Source: Candidatus Brocadia sp.
GTDB lineage: Bacteria > Planctomycetota > Brocadiia > Brocadiales > Brocadiaceae
Assembly (NCBI GenBank): GCA_013360945.1
Contig: JABWAQ010000014.1
Location: forward strand, 1-46,462
Direction of reading: 5' to 3'
DNA: 46,462 nt
A program made the translations under genes and the position numbers. This document shows positions 18,263 through 27,158 of this stretch, one piece after another; the first letter of the stretch is position 1, and each line of letters starts with the position of its first letter. The notes below the pieces were generated by a model, which did no database searches, was not told the origin of the DNA, and saw nothing but the letters and a program-made list of their open reading frames with translations.

Positions 18263-18716
18263 AAACTTTAGTTGGGTTATACAAGATGAAATTGCCGGTA
18301 TGGCAAGACCTATGCCTGTGGTAGCGGATCTTGAATTTCTCAAGGATACCGGGATTGAAGCGATAGTTTCGCTTACCGAATTACCACTCCATAAGACTTT
18401 AATAGAAGAATTTGGGTTTGAGTATAAACATATTCCCATAGCCGATCTTACGCCGCCGACTCAGGAACAAATTGAGGAATTTGTAAGTTTTGTAAATAAT
18501 CTTATATCTTCAAAGAAAAAGATTGTTGTTCATTGCGATGCCGGAATTGGTAGAACAGGTACTATGCTGGCATGTTATCTTGTAAATAAGGGCTATAGCG
18601 CAAAAACGGCCATTTTAGAAGTACGCAAGAGAAGGCCGGGTTCCATCGAAACAATGGAACAAGAAAATACTATAATAAGATATGAGGAAAGACTCTCGAA
18701 GAAGCACAAAGACTAA
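18255..18716 (+). CDS. Small dual-specificity protein phosphatase
   Basis: Cysteine-based phosphatase of the DSP/PTP superfamily, 153 aa. The P-loop HCDAGIGRTG spans 93-102, with nucleophile C94 and R100 in CX5R. D64 in PIADLTPP is the probable general acid. The fold is minimal, with no extra domains or signal peptide, so it is cytosolic. The 8-nt overlap with maf suggests coupled translation. The substrate is unknown; similar small DSPs act on phosphotyrosine, phosphoserine or small phosphorylated molecules. Confidence 0.88.
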   Translation: MPRNFSWVIQDEIAGMARPMPVVADLEFLKDTGIEAIVSLTELPLHKTLIEEFGFEYKHIPIADLTPPTQEQIEEFVSFVNNLISSKKKIVVHCDAGIGRTGTMLACYLVNKGYSAKTAILEVRKRRPGSIETMEQENTIIRYEERLSKKHKD

Positions 18717-18805
18717 CGAAAAAATCATCTTAAGCTTTGGAATACACCATAAAAACGTCTTTTCTTGCTTATTTATCTTTCTCACCCAATTTTAATGAGA
18801 GGGAT

Positions 18806-19615
18806 TTAGCTGAAACTATGCTGCGTTATCCTTTTGCTAAAATGTTCATGGGCAATGATGGCTGCGCCGAGGGCTGTAGTGATCTGTGGATCGGGTGGGA
18901 CATGCAAAGCTACTTCCAATTCTCGTTCCAACGCACTTTTCAGTCCTTTATTAAAGGCTGGGCCCCCATCAAAGAATACAGCTTCTTTGATACCAATTTT
19001 TTTGACCATGGCGCCTACCCGCTTGGCAATAGACTTGTGGATACCCGCAATGATATCCTCCACGGTTCTTCCCTGGGATAATAGCGAGATGACTTCAGAT
19101 TCGCCAAAGACTGTGCACAAACTATTTATGTGTGGTATATCTTCTGCCTTTTCTGACAATATGCCTAACTCATCCAGCTCCACTTCGAGGATACGGCTCA
19201 TAACTTCCAGGAATCGTCCCGTTCCGGCAGCGCATTTGTCGTTCATTGCAAAATCTACCATGATGCCATTATCATCCAGTGAGATTACCTTGCAGTCCTG
19301 CCCACCAATATTGATAAGGGTCCTCACGTTTGTTTGTTCACGCATGAGCCATTTAGCTGCCTTAGCGTTTGCCGTTATTTCTGTGACAATTTCATCTGCG
19401 TGGACCATCCTGCGACCATACCCTGTAGCTACGGTGTATCGGATTTCATTTTCTTTGAGATCGTAATCCTCGAGCATCTCGCTGAATAACAGGTTTACAG
19501 TTTTTTTGCAATTGGTTCCTGTTGAAGATAGTTTTGAACCTATGATTGTATGTCCACGCAGTATTACGATCTTGGTAGTCGTTGAGCCGATGTCGATTCC
19601 TGCTACTATATGCAT
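18806..19615 (-). CDS. BadF/HgdC-type CoA-dehydratase activator ATPase
   Basis: A 269-aa ASKHA ATPase of the activator family for 2-hydroxyacyl-CoA dehydratases and benzoyl-CoA reductases. The family dimer holds one [4Fe-4S] cluster and injects an electron at the expense of ATP. Visible are GIDIGSTTTKIVIL at 6-19, INIGGQDCKVISLDDNG, and the two cluster ligands C128 (NDKCAAGTGRF) and C167 (SLCTVFGESEV). The C-terminal FFDGGPAFNKGLKSALE and ITTALGAAIIAHE blocks are intact. The dehydratase subunits are not next to it. It is convergent with the phosphatase gene and has no clear SD. Confidence 0.9.
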   Translation of the reverse strand: MHIVAGIDIGSTTTKIVILRGHTIIGSKLSSTGTNCKKTVNLLFSEMLEDYDLKENEIRYTVATGYGRRMVHADEIVTEITANAKAAKWLMREQTNVRTLINIGGQDCKVISLDDNGIMVDFAMNDKCAAGTGRFLEVMSRILEVELDELGILSEKAEDIPHINSLCTVFGESEVISLLSQGRTVEDIIAGIHKSIAKRVGAMVKKIGIKEAVFFDGGPAFNKGLKSALERELEVALHVPPDPQITTALGAAIIAHEHFSKRITQHSFS

Positions 19616-19858
19616 GTTTTAATATTAACCGTTGCAGATATGCAAGGCAAGGCAAAAGTAACAATGCCTTTTATGACTAATCAAGCTTTGTCTAAGCCTG
19701 TGGCATTGACCCAGACGTGTAATATTATCATTATAGATCATGTTCTCCTGCTGTATTAAGGTAATATTAATTGATATAATTTAGGGCAATTAAAACAAAA
19801 AGGAGAATAGGTCGCGCAGCATACAAGGGATCAACTTTAATTCCCATATTTTACATCT

Positions 19859-20908
19859 TCATAATGGCATGAGGTTTCTACCGGCTATCTTTGCGCCTAA
19901 CTTCCATGAAACCACGGTCTGCCTTCTTTCGTGCTTTGTCAATTCCGTATACATCATAAGCACATCATCTCCTGATTTTATGCCCTTACTTATTGCCTCT
20001 GCGGCAAATATCCCTGTAGATAATGCACATGATATCCCTTCGCCAAAGGCATTCAGGAATCCCGCCGCTTCTCCAACCAGAAGCACATTCCCCTTACCCA
20101 AATAAAATCTCCCGGTTGTACACATATCATTACCCGGACAACCGGCCTTCCTTACCAGGCTTCTGAGTTTCAGGTCAAATCTTTTTTTTAACATCCCGGT
20201 ATATTTACTCAGGTAAGGATATATCTTAACGCCCTTTCTTACCGCAGTTCCAAAGATTTGTAAGTCGTCCTTTACATTAAACCATGAATATACTTCACCG
20301 TACTGTGAATCAAGGAAACCATGATAGAAACAAGGGTCTAAACCGGAAGTACCTTCATAGTAATTCTGATACGCAACAAACCATTTTAAACCTTTTTCAA
20401 ATTCAGGGTCAAGACCTTCCCTGATTATCGACCTGCTGCCTTCGGCGCTTATCAGGTATCGGCACGTAATAACGTTCGTTTCGTCATTGGATGTATTATA
20501 ACATTCCAATGTCACATGATTCCCCGAATCATGAAACCCTGTCAGTCTGCTACAATCCCTGACTTCAGCGCCTGAATTTTTAATAAGCCAATGATCATAC
20601 TCAGAACGCCATACGTTGGGCGCACCGTTGCCACCCTTGCAGAACGGCCAATCGGTATAATGCTCATTATCAGACCAAAATCTTACCCCTTTCAAAATAT
20701 TTGGGGTAACGTAAACAGATTTTGGAATTATACCAAAATATTTTTCGGTTATATCTTGTGATTTTTTAAAGATAATGCCGGAACACATCTTATATCGGGG
20801 AAGTTTCTTTTTTTCTATCACGAGGACTTTTAACCCCTCGTTTGCCAGCCCCCTGGCGGCGGCAGCGCCTGAGGGTCCTGCTCCCACAATTACAACATCA
20901 TATTCCAC
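19859..20908 (-). CDS. Geranylgeranyl-reductase-family FAD oxidoreductase
   Basis: A 349-aa flavoprotein with the N-terminal dinucleotide-binding motif DVVIVGAGPSGAAAARG at 4-20. It also has PRYKMCSGIIF (the family's K-x-C-G segment) and the C-terminal FAD block GNVLLVGEAAGFLNAFGEGI. This is the GGR/FixC-like family that reduces isoprenoid or other hydrophobic double bonds; the substrate cannot be read from sequence. The start is GTG at 20906-20908 with AGGAG 13 nt upstream. In an anammox-type organism a lipid-related role is possible, but that is inference only. Confidence 0.85.
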   Translation of the reverse strand: MEYDVVIVGAGPSGAAAARGLANEGLKVLVIEKKKLPRYKMCSGIIFKKSQDITEKYFGIIPKSVYVTPNILKGVRFWSDNEHYTDWPFCKGGNGAPNVWRSEYDHWLIKNSGAEVRDCSRLTGFHDSGNHVTLECYNTSNDETNVITCRYLISAEGSRSIIREGLDPEFEKGLKWFVAYQNYYEGTSGLDPCFYHGFLDSQYGEVYSWFNVKDDLQIFGTAVRKGVKIYPYLSKYTGMLKKRFDLKLRSLVRKAGCPGNDMCTTGRFYLGKGNVLLVGEAAGFLNAFGEGISCALSTGIFAAEAISKGIKSGDDVLMMYTELTKHERRQTVVSWKLGAKIAGRNLMPL

Positions 20909-20944
20909 TATAGTGTATAGCTCCTGCGGTCATTTAAATCTGTT

Positions 20945-21070
20945 TTAAGTACAGGCATTCATATCAGCCTTGCTGCAGACGATATACTTTCCATATTCGT
21001 TCTTATAAAATACCGGGGCATGCATCGAAACCATGAAGGTTTGCTGAAACCGTTCATCGCTTTTCTCCGT
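20945..21070 (-). pseudogene. Relic of a PAS-domain (PAS-GGDEF) gene
   Basis: A 41-codon open stretch without an ATG at its head, on the minus strand just after the GH44-like gene. It reads KSDERFQQTFMVSMHAPVFY then KNEYGKYIVCSKADMNACT and stop. This parallels the first PAS domain of the diguanylate cyclase at 23948-25972 (APVFYKNNDGKYTGCNKAF). Its last residues (NACT, stop) plus the following 21-nt stretch at 20940-20960 nearly match the 3' end of that same gene at 23942-23963. It appears to be a collapsed duplicate: PAS start joined to the gene's end by internal deletion. Confidence 0.75.
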
Positions 21071-21082
21071 TTTTTTTCAGAT

Positions 21083-23941
21083 TTAATCTTGCATGCGCAG
21101 GGTGCTTGTTCCTTTGCTAAGGTTCTTTATGAGACGAAGATTATCCAGATAAATAGTTCCTGATTTATTCTTACTCCCGTTCCAGGGTGTAAATTCGATT
21201 TGTGAAATATGACTGAAATCTAGCTGAACTGTTGAACCGTTCTGCCCGCCTGGATAATGCCAATCATAAAAGTAAAAGGAGCTTTCAAGGGGTATGGTAA
21301 TTGTCTGCCATTTACCATCTTTAATCTCCATTAAATCTTCGTATGACGCTATTCCCACGGCGGGCTTGCCCTTATTGCCAGACTCGTCGGAAAGTACAAT
21401 CAAAAATTTTGTTATTTTGCTGTCCTTCGTATCCGTTCTGATATCAAATGTAAAACTCTCATAATCCGACCAGTCCCCGGTGGCATGGTATGTTACTTCT
21501 TCCCCATCTTCTCCGGTAGTTATCGTTTTATGACCATACGTGCCGAATGGCAAGTAAAGTCTTCCGTTTTTTGTATCACCATTTGCACGATTAAACTCAA
21601 TCCGCATTGAAGCCCGGCCACCCATGTCGGGCTTTACTGTTTTATCAAGGAAAAATCGGTAAACATAAGGGCTGTCCCTGTCTTCAGGAATACCATGTGC
21701 ATCCCACCATCCGACGGAGTATGGTTCCACTTCATTCCACTCATGGGCAAGTGAACCTGTTTCAAAATCGCAAATTCGTTTCACCCCTTCTGCCTCTTTT
21801 TGCACCACTTCAACCGTTACCGGTATCTTTACCGTACCTTCAGACGTATTCACCGTTACGGTAGTTTCGTGATTACCGTAAGATAAATCCCTACGGTCTG
21901 CCGTTACATAAACCGTGTCAGTAACCTTTGCCGCTCCCCTTGCCTCTCCTGCAATATTCAGCCAGGCGGCTTCTTTGCTGACAGACCAGGCTGTAACTCC
22001 CAATCTTGCATTGGTAATTTTGATTGGAACGGTGTAGTGATTTTCTCCGTTTTTTTCGTATGCACCTGTTTCGTATGGGCCAAAATCGATTCGCTTTGGA
22101 CTTATGTGAAGATACGTTTCAGGCATCGTCTGTAAACCTTCTTTGGAAATAATAAAGGCATATATTGCAAGTGGCTGAAATTCAAAGTTAAATGAGCCGT
22201 TAGCAATATCAATTCCGCTTGTTTCCATCTGCACTATGTACGGGTCGTCCATGCCAAAGCGAAGTATTTTGTTTATTTTTAACCTGTTTTTTGTCTGAGT
22301 ATCAAGACCATTTATTATTATCTGTGATGTCTTGGCGGACTGGCCGGAAATAAAATCCCCTGTGGTCTGATCGTAAGCGCCTTTGTATGCCGCAAAGACA
22401 ACGATGTCTTTCCCGCGCTGTGAGGCATGCACAGAAAATGCTTCCCAGTCACTCGATTCGGCAGAGACGGTGTTTCCCCTGAAATAATGGCTCATAAGCC
22501 AGAACGCCCAGTATTTCGGGTTTGGCTCTCCCTCTTCATTAAACATTGCCTGATTGGCGCTATCGGCTCCTTTTCTGCCGGTGTTACCAGCCTGATTAGG
22601 CTCGCCCACATACCAGTTACACGCCAATCTTACACCCATTCTGGCAAAAAAACCCAGGAAGTCCATCTGCCCGATAGCTGCAACCTGTGGTAATTTCGGA
22701 TGACCATTCCAGTAAAAATAATCATATTCTGAAAATGATAGTCCGGTGGCAGGGTAATACCTGTCAACCATATCCTGAAATCGCTTCAACACCTTGGTTT
22801 CAATTCCATATGAGCCGGTTTCCATATCCCAACTCAGAAATCCTTCTTGCCATAAACCTCTCGTTTCCTGCATGGCGTCCTTTTCCGTCGTTGCCCTGAT
22901 ATACCTGTGTACGTCCATATAATCAGCCACCCGCGTCCCTTTTTCTTCCTCATATTCCTTAGCACGGATGAGATATTGGGATAGAACCCGGTTTTGATCG
23001 GTCTCCCACCCGGTAATTTCAGGGTTGTCTCCACGATCAGGAAATACTTTCCTGTTCCACTGGTTTTCAATATCAGCCATTATTTCCCATCCGGGATCGT
23101 CTATCTTTGGATCGCCGTTAGGTTCGGTGACCTGGCAGTAGGGTGAATAGTCGTTCGTCCAGTATAACCACCAGTTTGCTGACGTTGGCCCAAAAACAAC
23201 TGCATTTGGGTTTGCCTGTTTTATTTTGTATGCTAGCGATAAAAAACGGCTAAAATAGTTGTCGAAAGAGGTATCCTTGTTTAGCACCTGATCGCCGTGT
23301 GCATCGTCCCCGTATGGGTCCGGATAATCTCCACGTTTCCAGGCAATCCATGGTTCATTTCCTATTCCCCAGAATTTTACAGAGTTGCCCGCCTGTAAAA
23401 TCCATTTCTCCACTTCCTCTTCAGACTGTTTATGGTCATAATCGGGATCGTCGGTGGCCACGCCCTCACCTGCCACGTGTCCGTAAACAGATGCCTGAAG
23501 AAACGGTTCCGCCTTCGCATCGTCCCTGCACCATTCAACAAAACTTTTCCAGCTCATGGGCGCATACTCGTTTTTCTGAGTAATTACGTTAAACATGCGA
23601 TTGTTCCCGAAGTTATAACGTTCCATATTTGTGGCGCCCAGCCGTATAACAGAAACATGTGCATCCGTGAGTTTTGGCGTACAGAGATTCAGATAATACC
23701 ACGGACACCAGTTTGCGACATTTATTCCATAGAGATACTTGTTTATCTTCTTTTTGTTCCGTGAAACGTCAATTGTCAATTGTGCCTTATCTGGTGAGTC
23801 CTGAAGTTTACTCATGCTCTTTTGCAGATCCGTTTCAGGAAAATTAACGGCTAAAGCGGATTGCAGTAATGTGCCCGGCGATATAAATAAAAAACAGAAC
23901 GGTATAACGATAATAGATGTAAACATTATATGAAAATTCAT
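21083..23941 (-). CDS. Secreted GH44-like glycoside hydrolase with BACON-like and jelly-roll C-terminal domains
   Basis: A 952-aa exported protein. Residues 1-31 are a signal peptide (hydrophobic FTSIIVIPFCFLFISPG, cleavage likely after SALA). Residues about 55-600 resemble a clan GH-A (beta/alpha)8 enzyme of GH44 type. They begin with TIDVSRNKKKINKYLYGINV, with E196 of FWGIGNEPW as candidate acid/base and E405 of GLSFSEYDYF as candidate nucleophile. Residues about 605-705 look like a BACON/Ig-like beta domain (WSVSKEAAWLNIAG, then a GNHETTVTVNTSEG strand pair). Residues about 715-945 resemble a carbohydrate-binding jelly-roll (starting ICDFETGS, ending IYLDNLRLI). The start lies 6 nt after the diguanylate cyclase stop, with no strong SD. 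GH44 enzymes cut beta-1,4 glucans or xyloglucan. The family call is moderate; the exact substrate is unknown. Confidence 0.75.
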   Translation of the reverse strand: MNFHIMFTSIIVIPFCFLFISPGTLLQSALAVNFPETDLQKSMSKLQDSPDKAQLTIDVSRNKKKINKYLYGINVANWCPWYYLNLCTPKLTDAHVSVIRLGATNMERYNFGNNRMFNVITQKNEYAPMSWKSFVEWCRDDAKAEPFLQASVYGHVAGEGVATDDPDYDHKQSEEEVEKWILQAGNSVKFWGIGNEPWIAWKRGDYPDPYGDDAHGDQVLNKDTSFDNYFSRFLSLAYKIKQANPNAVVFGPTSANWWLYWTNDYSPYCQVTEPNGDPKIDDPGWEIMADIENQWNRKVFPDRGDNPEITGWETDQNRVLSQYLIRAKEYEEEKGTRVADYMDVHRYIRATTEKDAMQETRGLWQEGFLSWDMETGSYGIETKVLKRFQDMVDRYYPATGLSFSEYDYFYWNGHPKLPQVAAIGQMDFLGFFARMGVRLACNWYVGEPNQAGNTGRKGADSANQAMFNEEGEPNPKYWAFWLMSHYFRGNTVSAESSDWEAFSVHASQRGKDIVVFAAYKGAYDQTTGDFISGQSAKTSQIIINGLDTQTKNRLKINKILRFGMDDPYIVQMETSGIDIANGSFNFEFQPLAIYAFIISKEGLQTMPETYLHISPKRIDFGPYETGAYEKNGENHYTVPIKITNARLGVTAWSVSKEAAWLNIAGEARGAAKVTDTVYVTADRRDLSYGNHETTVTVNTSEGTVKIPVTVEVVQKEAEGVKRICDFETGSLAHEWNEVEPYSVGWWDAHGIPEDRDSPYVYRFFLDKTVKPDMGGRASMRIEFNRANGDTKNGRLYLPFGTYGHKTITTGEDGEEVTYHATGDWSDYESFTFDIRTDTKDSKITKFLIVLSDESGNKGKPAVGIASYEDLMEIKDGKWQTITIPLESSFYFYDWHYPGGQNGSTVQLDFSHISQIEFTPWNGSKNKSGTIYLDNLRLIKNLSKGTSTLRMQD

Positions 23942-23947
23942 CTGTTT

Positions 23948-25972
23948 TTAAGTACAGGCATTCCTGTCATCTTTGTAAAATCGAAAGGCATCTTTGCCTT
24001 GTTCCTTGGATAGATACATGGCAATATCGGCCTGTTTGATTAAATTATCATTGTCGTCCGCATCCAGTGGATAAAGGCTGATGCCTATACTTGCTGTTGT
24101 ATGGAGTTTGCGGCCGCTCATCCAAAAAGGCTGGCGTAGTGCTTCGACAATTTTGTTTGCGATTGAGGCGGCGTTGAGTGCATGGTCGAGATCGGGAAGG
24201 ATAAACATAAATTCATCACCACCCATGCGTGCGATGGTGTCACCTTTGCGTATACACTGTGTTAACCGCTCGGCAACGGCCTTAAGTAGCAAATCACCCA
24301 CATAGTGCCCAAGAGAGTCATTGATGGTTTTAAAACCATCCAGGTCAAGGATCATAATGGCCACTATCCGTTCGGTACGTTTTGCCTGGATTATCGCCAT
24401 TTGCAGACGGTCTTGAAATAGATTGCGGTTGGGTAAGTTGGTAAGGGCGTCGTAGTAGGCCATGTGATTAACAAGGGCCTCCGTTTGCTTGCGTGCAATC
24501 GCATTTCCTATTATTTCTGCCGCGATGCGGAGTAGAGAAATATCTCCTTCTTGCCATGCGGCAGTGGTCATAACATTGTCTAAACGGATAAATCCCAACA
24601 ATTTATCTTCAATGAATAGTGGCAAAGCCAGCAGTGATTTAATTCCCTGTTTTTTCAGGAACTCTTTTTCAATAATCGCTTCTGATGGCATTTTAGAAAC
24701 ATCGTCAATATGAATCATATTGTTGGCGTACAAATTTCTCATCCACCAGGGAAACAGTTCAGTTTGAAGATGCCGGGTTTCAGGTACAACACCATTGACG
24801 CACCATTCGTGGGTAATATCCATTACGCTGCCATTATCACGGAACTGAAACAGGCAGACTCTGCCCGCTCCGCTCAACCGGCCAATATCAGCCATTGAGA
24901 CAGAAATTGCGTTGTTAAAGTCTGCAAACGTAACAAACCGGGTGGAAATACTCGCCACAGTTTTTTCAGTAGCTATCCTGCGCCGGAGGGCTTCCTCCGT
25001 CCGCTTAAGGTCGGTAATGTCCTGAACCGTTCCGTTCATCTGAATTGCCTTGCCCATAACGTCGAAAATGACTTCGGCTTCTACATGAACAGTGCGTACT
25101 GAACCGTCTGGTAAAATAATGCGAAAATCAATGCTGTGAGGTTTTCTCTGACACAGGGATAATTCAATAGATTTTTTTACGAATTTCCTGTCTTCAGGGT
25201 GGACGTAATCAAGAAATGTCTCGTATGTTGGACCAAATGACTGTCGAACGAGACCAAAGATGTGGAACACTTCATCAGACCACCATGATTCATTTTTTGC
25301 TATATTCCATTCCCAATTCCCCAAATGTGCAATTCGTTGCGCACTGGCAAGACTGGCTTCGCTTTTCCTCAGTGCCTCCTCCGTATGTTTACGGTCTGTG
25401 ATATCCAGAATTATACCAATCAAACCGGCAAGTTTTTCTTTATGATCATAAAAAACCGCTTTGTGAAAGATGACATCACGCACAGAAACGTTGTGGGGTT
25501 TCACACGAGCTTCATAAATCTGACTACCCTTACTCTGGAATAAAGCCTTATCTGCTTCATAATAACGGTCAGCAAGTTCTCTGGGCGCAACTTCATAGAC
25601 CGTTTTGCCAATGATCTCTCCTTTTTGCATCCCTAAAAAGTCTTCAAATGCTTTATTGCATCCTGTATATTTTCCATCATTGTTTTTATAAAATACCGGA
25701 GCAGGAAGCGAATCCATGAGAATTTGCAGAAATTGTTCATTGTCCTTTATTGCCGCTTCGGCCTTCTTACGTTCTGATATTTCCCTATAGAGTTTATCTG
25801 TTTGTTCAAGCACAGTTTTCTCGTATACCCCAAGTAACTGCTCCAGAGCAGTTACCTGAGACCTGAGATTTTGAATTTCTACATTTACTGAATGATCCTT
25901 CACAAAAACAAATTCCTTCCCATGAAGAGATTGATTACCTGATCCGGTTTTAAACGAATACCGCATTTTCAA
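23948..25972 (-). CDS. PAS-PAS-GAF-GGDEF diguanylate cyclase
   Basis: A 674-aa soluble signalling protein without transmembrane segments. An N-terminal coiled coil lies at about 30-75, PAS1 at 78-195, PAS2 at 205-325 (HLGNWEWNIAKN, VQDITDLKR), GAF at 335-495 and GGDEF at 505-670. The active-site motif is intact (MGGDEF, 583-588). An RxxD inhibitory site sits five residues upstream (R575, D578), so product inhibition by c-di-GMP is expected. There is no EAL domain. It overlaps the sensor-like gene upstream by 23 nt and ends 6 nt before the GH44-like gene, linking c-di-GMP synthesis to polysaccharide cleavage in one transcript. Confidence 0.93.
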   Translation of the reverse strand: MKMRYSFKTGSGNQSLHGKEFVFVKDHSVNVEIQNLRSQVTALEQLLGVYEKTVLEQTDKLYREISERKKAEAAIKDNEQFLQILMDSLPAPVFYKNNDGKYTGCNKAFEDFLGMQKGEIIGKTVYEVAPRELADRYYEADKALFQSKGSQIYEARVKPHNVSVRDVIFHKAVFYDHKEKLAGLIGIILDITDRKHTEEALRKSEASLASAQRIAHLGNWEWNIAKNESWWSDEVFHIFGLVRQSFGPTYETFLDYVHPEDRKFVKKSIELSLCQRKPHSIDFRIILPDGSVRTVHVEAEVIFDVMGKAIQMNGTVQDITDLKRTEEALRRRIATEKTVASISTRFVTFADFNNAISVSMADIGRLSGAGRVCLFQFRDNGSVMDITHEWCVNGVVPETRHLQTELFPWWMRNLYANNMIHIDDVSKMPSEAIIEKEFLKKQGIKSLLALPLFIEDKLLGFIRLDNVMTTAAWQEGDISLLRIAAEIIGNAIARKQTEALVNHMAYYDALTNLPNRNLFQDRLQMAIIQAKRTERIVAIMILDLDGFKTINDSLGHYVGDLLLKAVAERLTQCIRKGDTIARMGGDEFMFILPDLDHALNAASIANKIVEALRQPFWMSGRKLHTTASIGISLYPLDADDNDNLIKQADIAMYLSKEQGKDAFRFYKDDRNACT

Positions 25973-26699
25973 ATGGCAATACGGCGACCTTTACATTCAA
26001 TGACAGTGTCTTGAAAAAACCAGCTACTTCTTTCGAGGCCGATATTTTAAGAAACATAATAATTACAAAAATATCTCCCGATGGAAGTGTTCCGCCGAAT
26101 CCTAATACAGACTTTATCCCGTAAGGGATGATAAATTCTTTCTGGGCCGGAATGTAGGGACTGCCAAGGGCCTCGGATACGTGGAAGACGTTGTACGTCA
26201 TCTGTTCTCTATCTAACAAAAGTTTTGGATCTGGTTTGATGACCGTGTTTATACTCAATCCCAACTGCAGAATCAGACTTCTGAGCATGGGTATCCGATG
26301 AACAGCCTGTTCGCTCGGCAGCGGAACTGCTTTGTGCCCCTTTGAAGTTCTCCTTGAATTCCATTCCGGATTTTCTCCAGCGGTAGCCAGGAGAGTCAGG
26401 CATTTCATATCTGGTGAAACAGGGAGGCTGCCTAACATACTTCTGGAAAAGTCCTGGAGTTCGTTGTCGAGTTTTTCGAAGGTGTGGGTTTTGAAAAAGC
26501 GAACTAAAGAACATGCCCGGTTGCCACTTTTCTCATCAATCATGTTGTTGTATAAATAGTGAATAATTCTGTTGGCTACATCTTCCATACTTTTGGCACT
26601 TTTGCCAAGAGTGCGCAGAAATTTTCCACATTCAGTCATATCACGAATAGTAAAATTTGCTAAGTCGTAGGCTGCAGATTTTTCATCTTGAGTATTCAT
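25950..26699 (-). CDS. Unrecognised sensor-like protein upstream of the diguanylate cyclase
   Basis: A 249-aa cytosolic protein, not assigned to a named family. It starts DLANFTIRDMTECGKFLRTL, includes RIIHYLYNNMIDEKSG, and its C-terminal half has FHVSEALGSPYIPAQKEF and GIKSVLGFGGTLPSGDIFVI. The latter has the feel of a GAF-like sensory fold and of proteins I have seen beside histidine kinases and GGDEF proteins. No transmembrane segment or catalytic motif is visible. GGAAAG lies upstream of ATG 26699. The 23-nt overlap with the GGDEF gene indicates translational coupling, so it probably supplies a signal to that enzyme. Confidence 0.7.
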   Translation of the reverse strand: MNTQDEKSAAYDLANFTIRDMTECGKFLRTLGKSAKSMEDVANRIIHYLYNNMIDEKSGNRACSLVRFFKTHTFEKLDNELQDFSRSMLGSLPVSPDMKCLTLLATAGENPEWNSRRTSKGHKAVPLPSEQAVHRIPMLRSLILQLGLSINTVIKPDPKLLLDREQMTYNVFHVSEALGSPYIPAQKEFIIPYGIKSVLGFGGTLPSGDIFVIIMFLKISASKEVAGFFKTLSLNVKVAVLPFENAVFV

Positions 26700-27158
26700 G
26701 CTCTCTTTCCATCCATGCCTTCGCTTTTAATTTTGACAGCCAAAGTATTTCAGCAAACAATATACCTCTTAATATCACCTTTCGGGAGAGTTAGAAAACG
26801 GCAGAGTCTCCCAAGGATTTCAAGGCGTTTTGAATAAAAACGCCTAAAAGGAGGTTCGGCTTTTCAATGAAGAATATAACACAAAAAGAAGAAAGAAAAC
26901 AATCGAAAATCAAGGCGGAGACGAAAGGGAAGGGGTTGCCTTCCCGTAACTGGAGTGCCTCCGGCAAGGGTGATTGCCGCCCGGCAAGCCTTCTCCCGGT
27001 ATTAAGGAATTTAAAAGCTGCGGTTGTAGAACGAAGAGGCTCTTCGCTCAATATTGCGAAAGTCGGGATAGGTATAGATATATAAAAATGTCCATTTTAA
27101 AGAATTTAGGTTTTATTTTTGCAGTAGCTTTGACTATGTTTAGAGTTTCTATCTCTTA
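26700..27158. promoter_or_regulatory. Divergent intergenic region between sensor-GGDEF-GH44 unit and cellulose synthase
   Basis: This 459-nt gap must hold promoters for both directions. On the plus strand a perfect TTGACA lies at 26733-26738, but no good -10 follows at 16-18 nt (TATACC at 26761 is 22 nt away), so it is only a weak candidate. Stems are GGGAGA 26784-26789 with TCTCCC 26807-26812, and a 9-bp hairpin at 26823-26845 followed by AGGAGG at 26849-26854 and an ATG at 26867. That ATG opens a 72-codon basic frame of low credibility. A short hydrophobic 36-codon frame runs 27088-27198. A G+C-rich patch lies at about 26930-27000. I do not see the GCAAAGCC-type core of a GEMM c-di-GMP riboswitch. 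Confidence 0.4.

Noticed and set aside
18834..19466. A 210-codon plus-strand frame opposite the activator ATPase
   Set aside because: It is antisense to a clearly conserved protein with intact cluster ligands, and has no ribosome binding site.
26930..27010. c-di-GMP (GEMM) riboswitch upstream of bcsA
   Set aside because: The conserved core such as GCAAAGCC and the tetraloop-receptor pair are not visible.
26791..27051. An 86-codon minus-strand frame upstream of the sensor gene
   Set aside because: No ribosome binding site, and no similarity that I recognise; it lies opposite structured intergenic DNA.
26867..27085. A 72-codon basic frame after AGGAGG in the bcsA leader
   Set aside because: The product lacks recognisable features and crosses a structured G+C-rich patch. 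I kept it only as a note in the intergenic entry.
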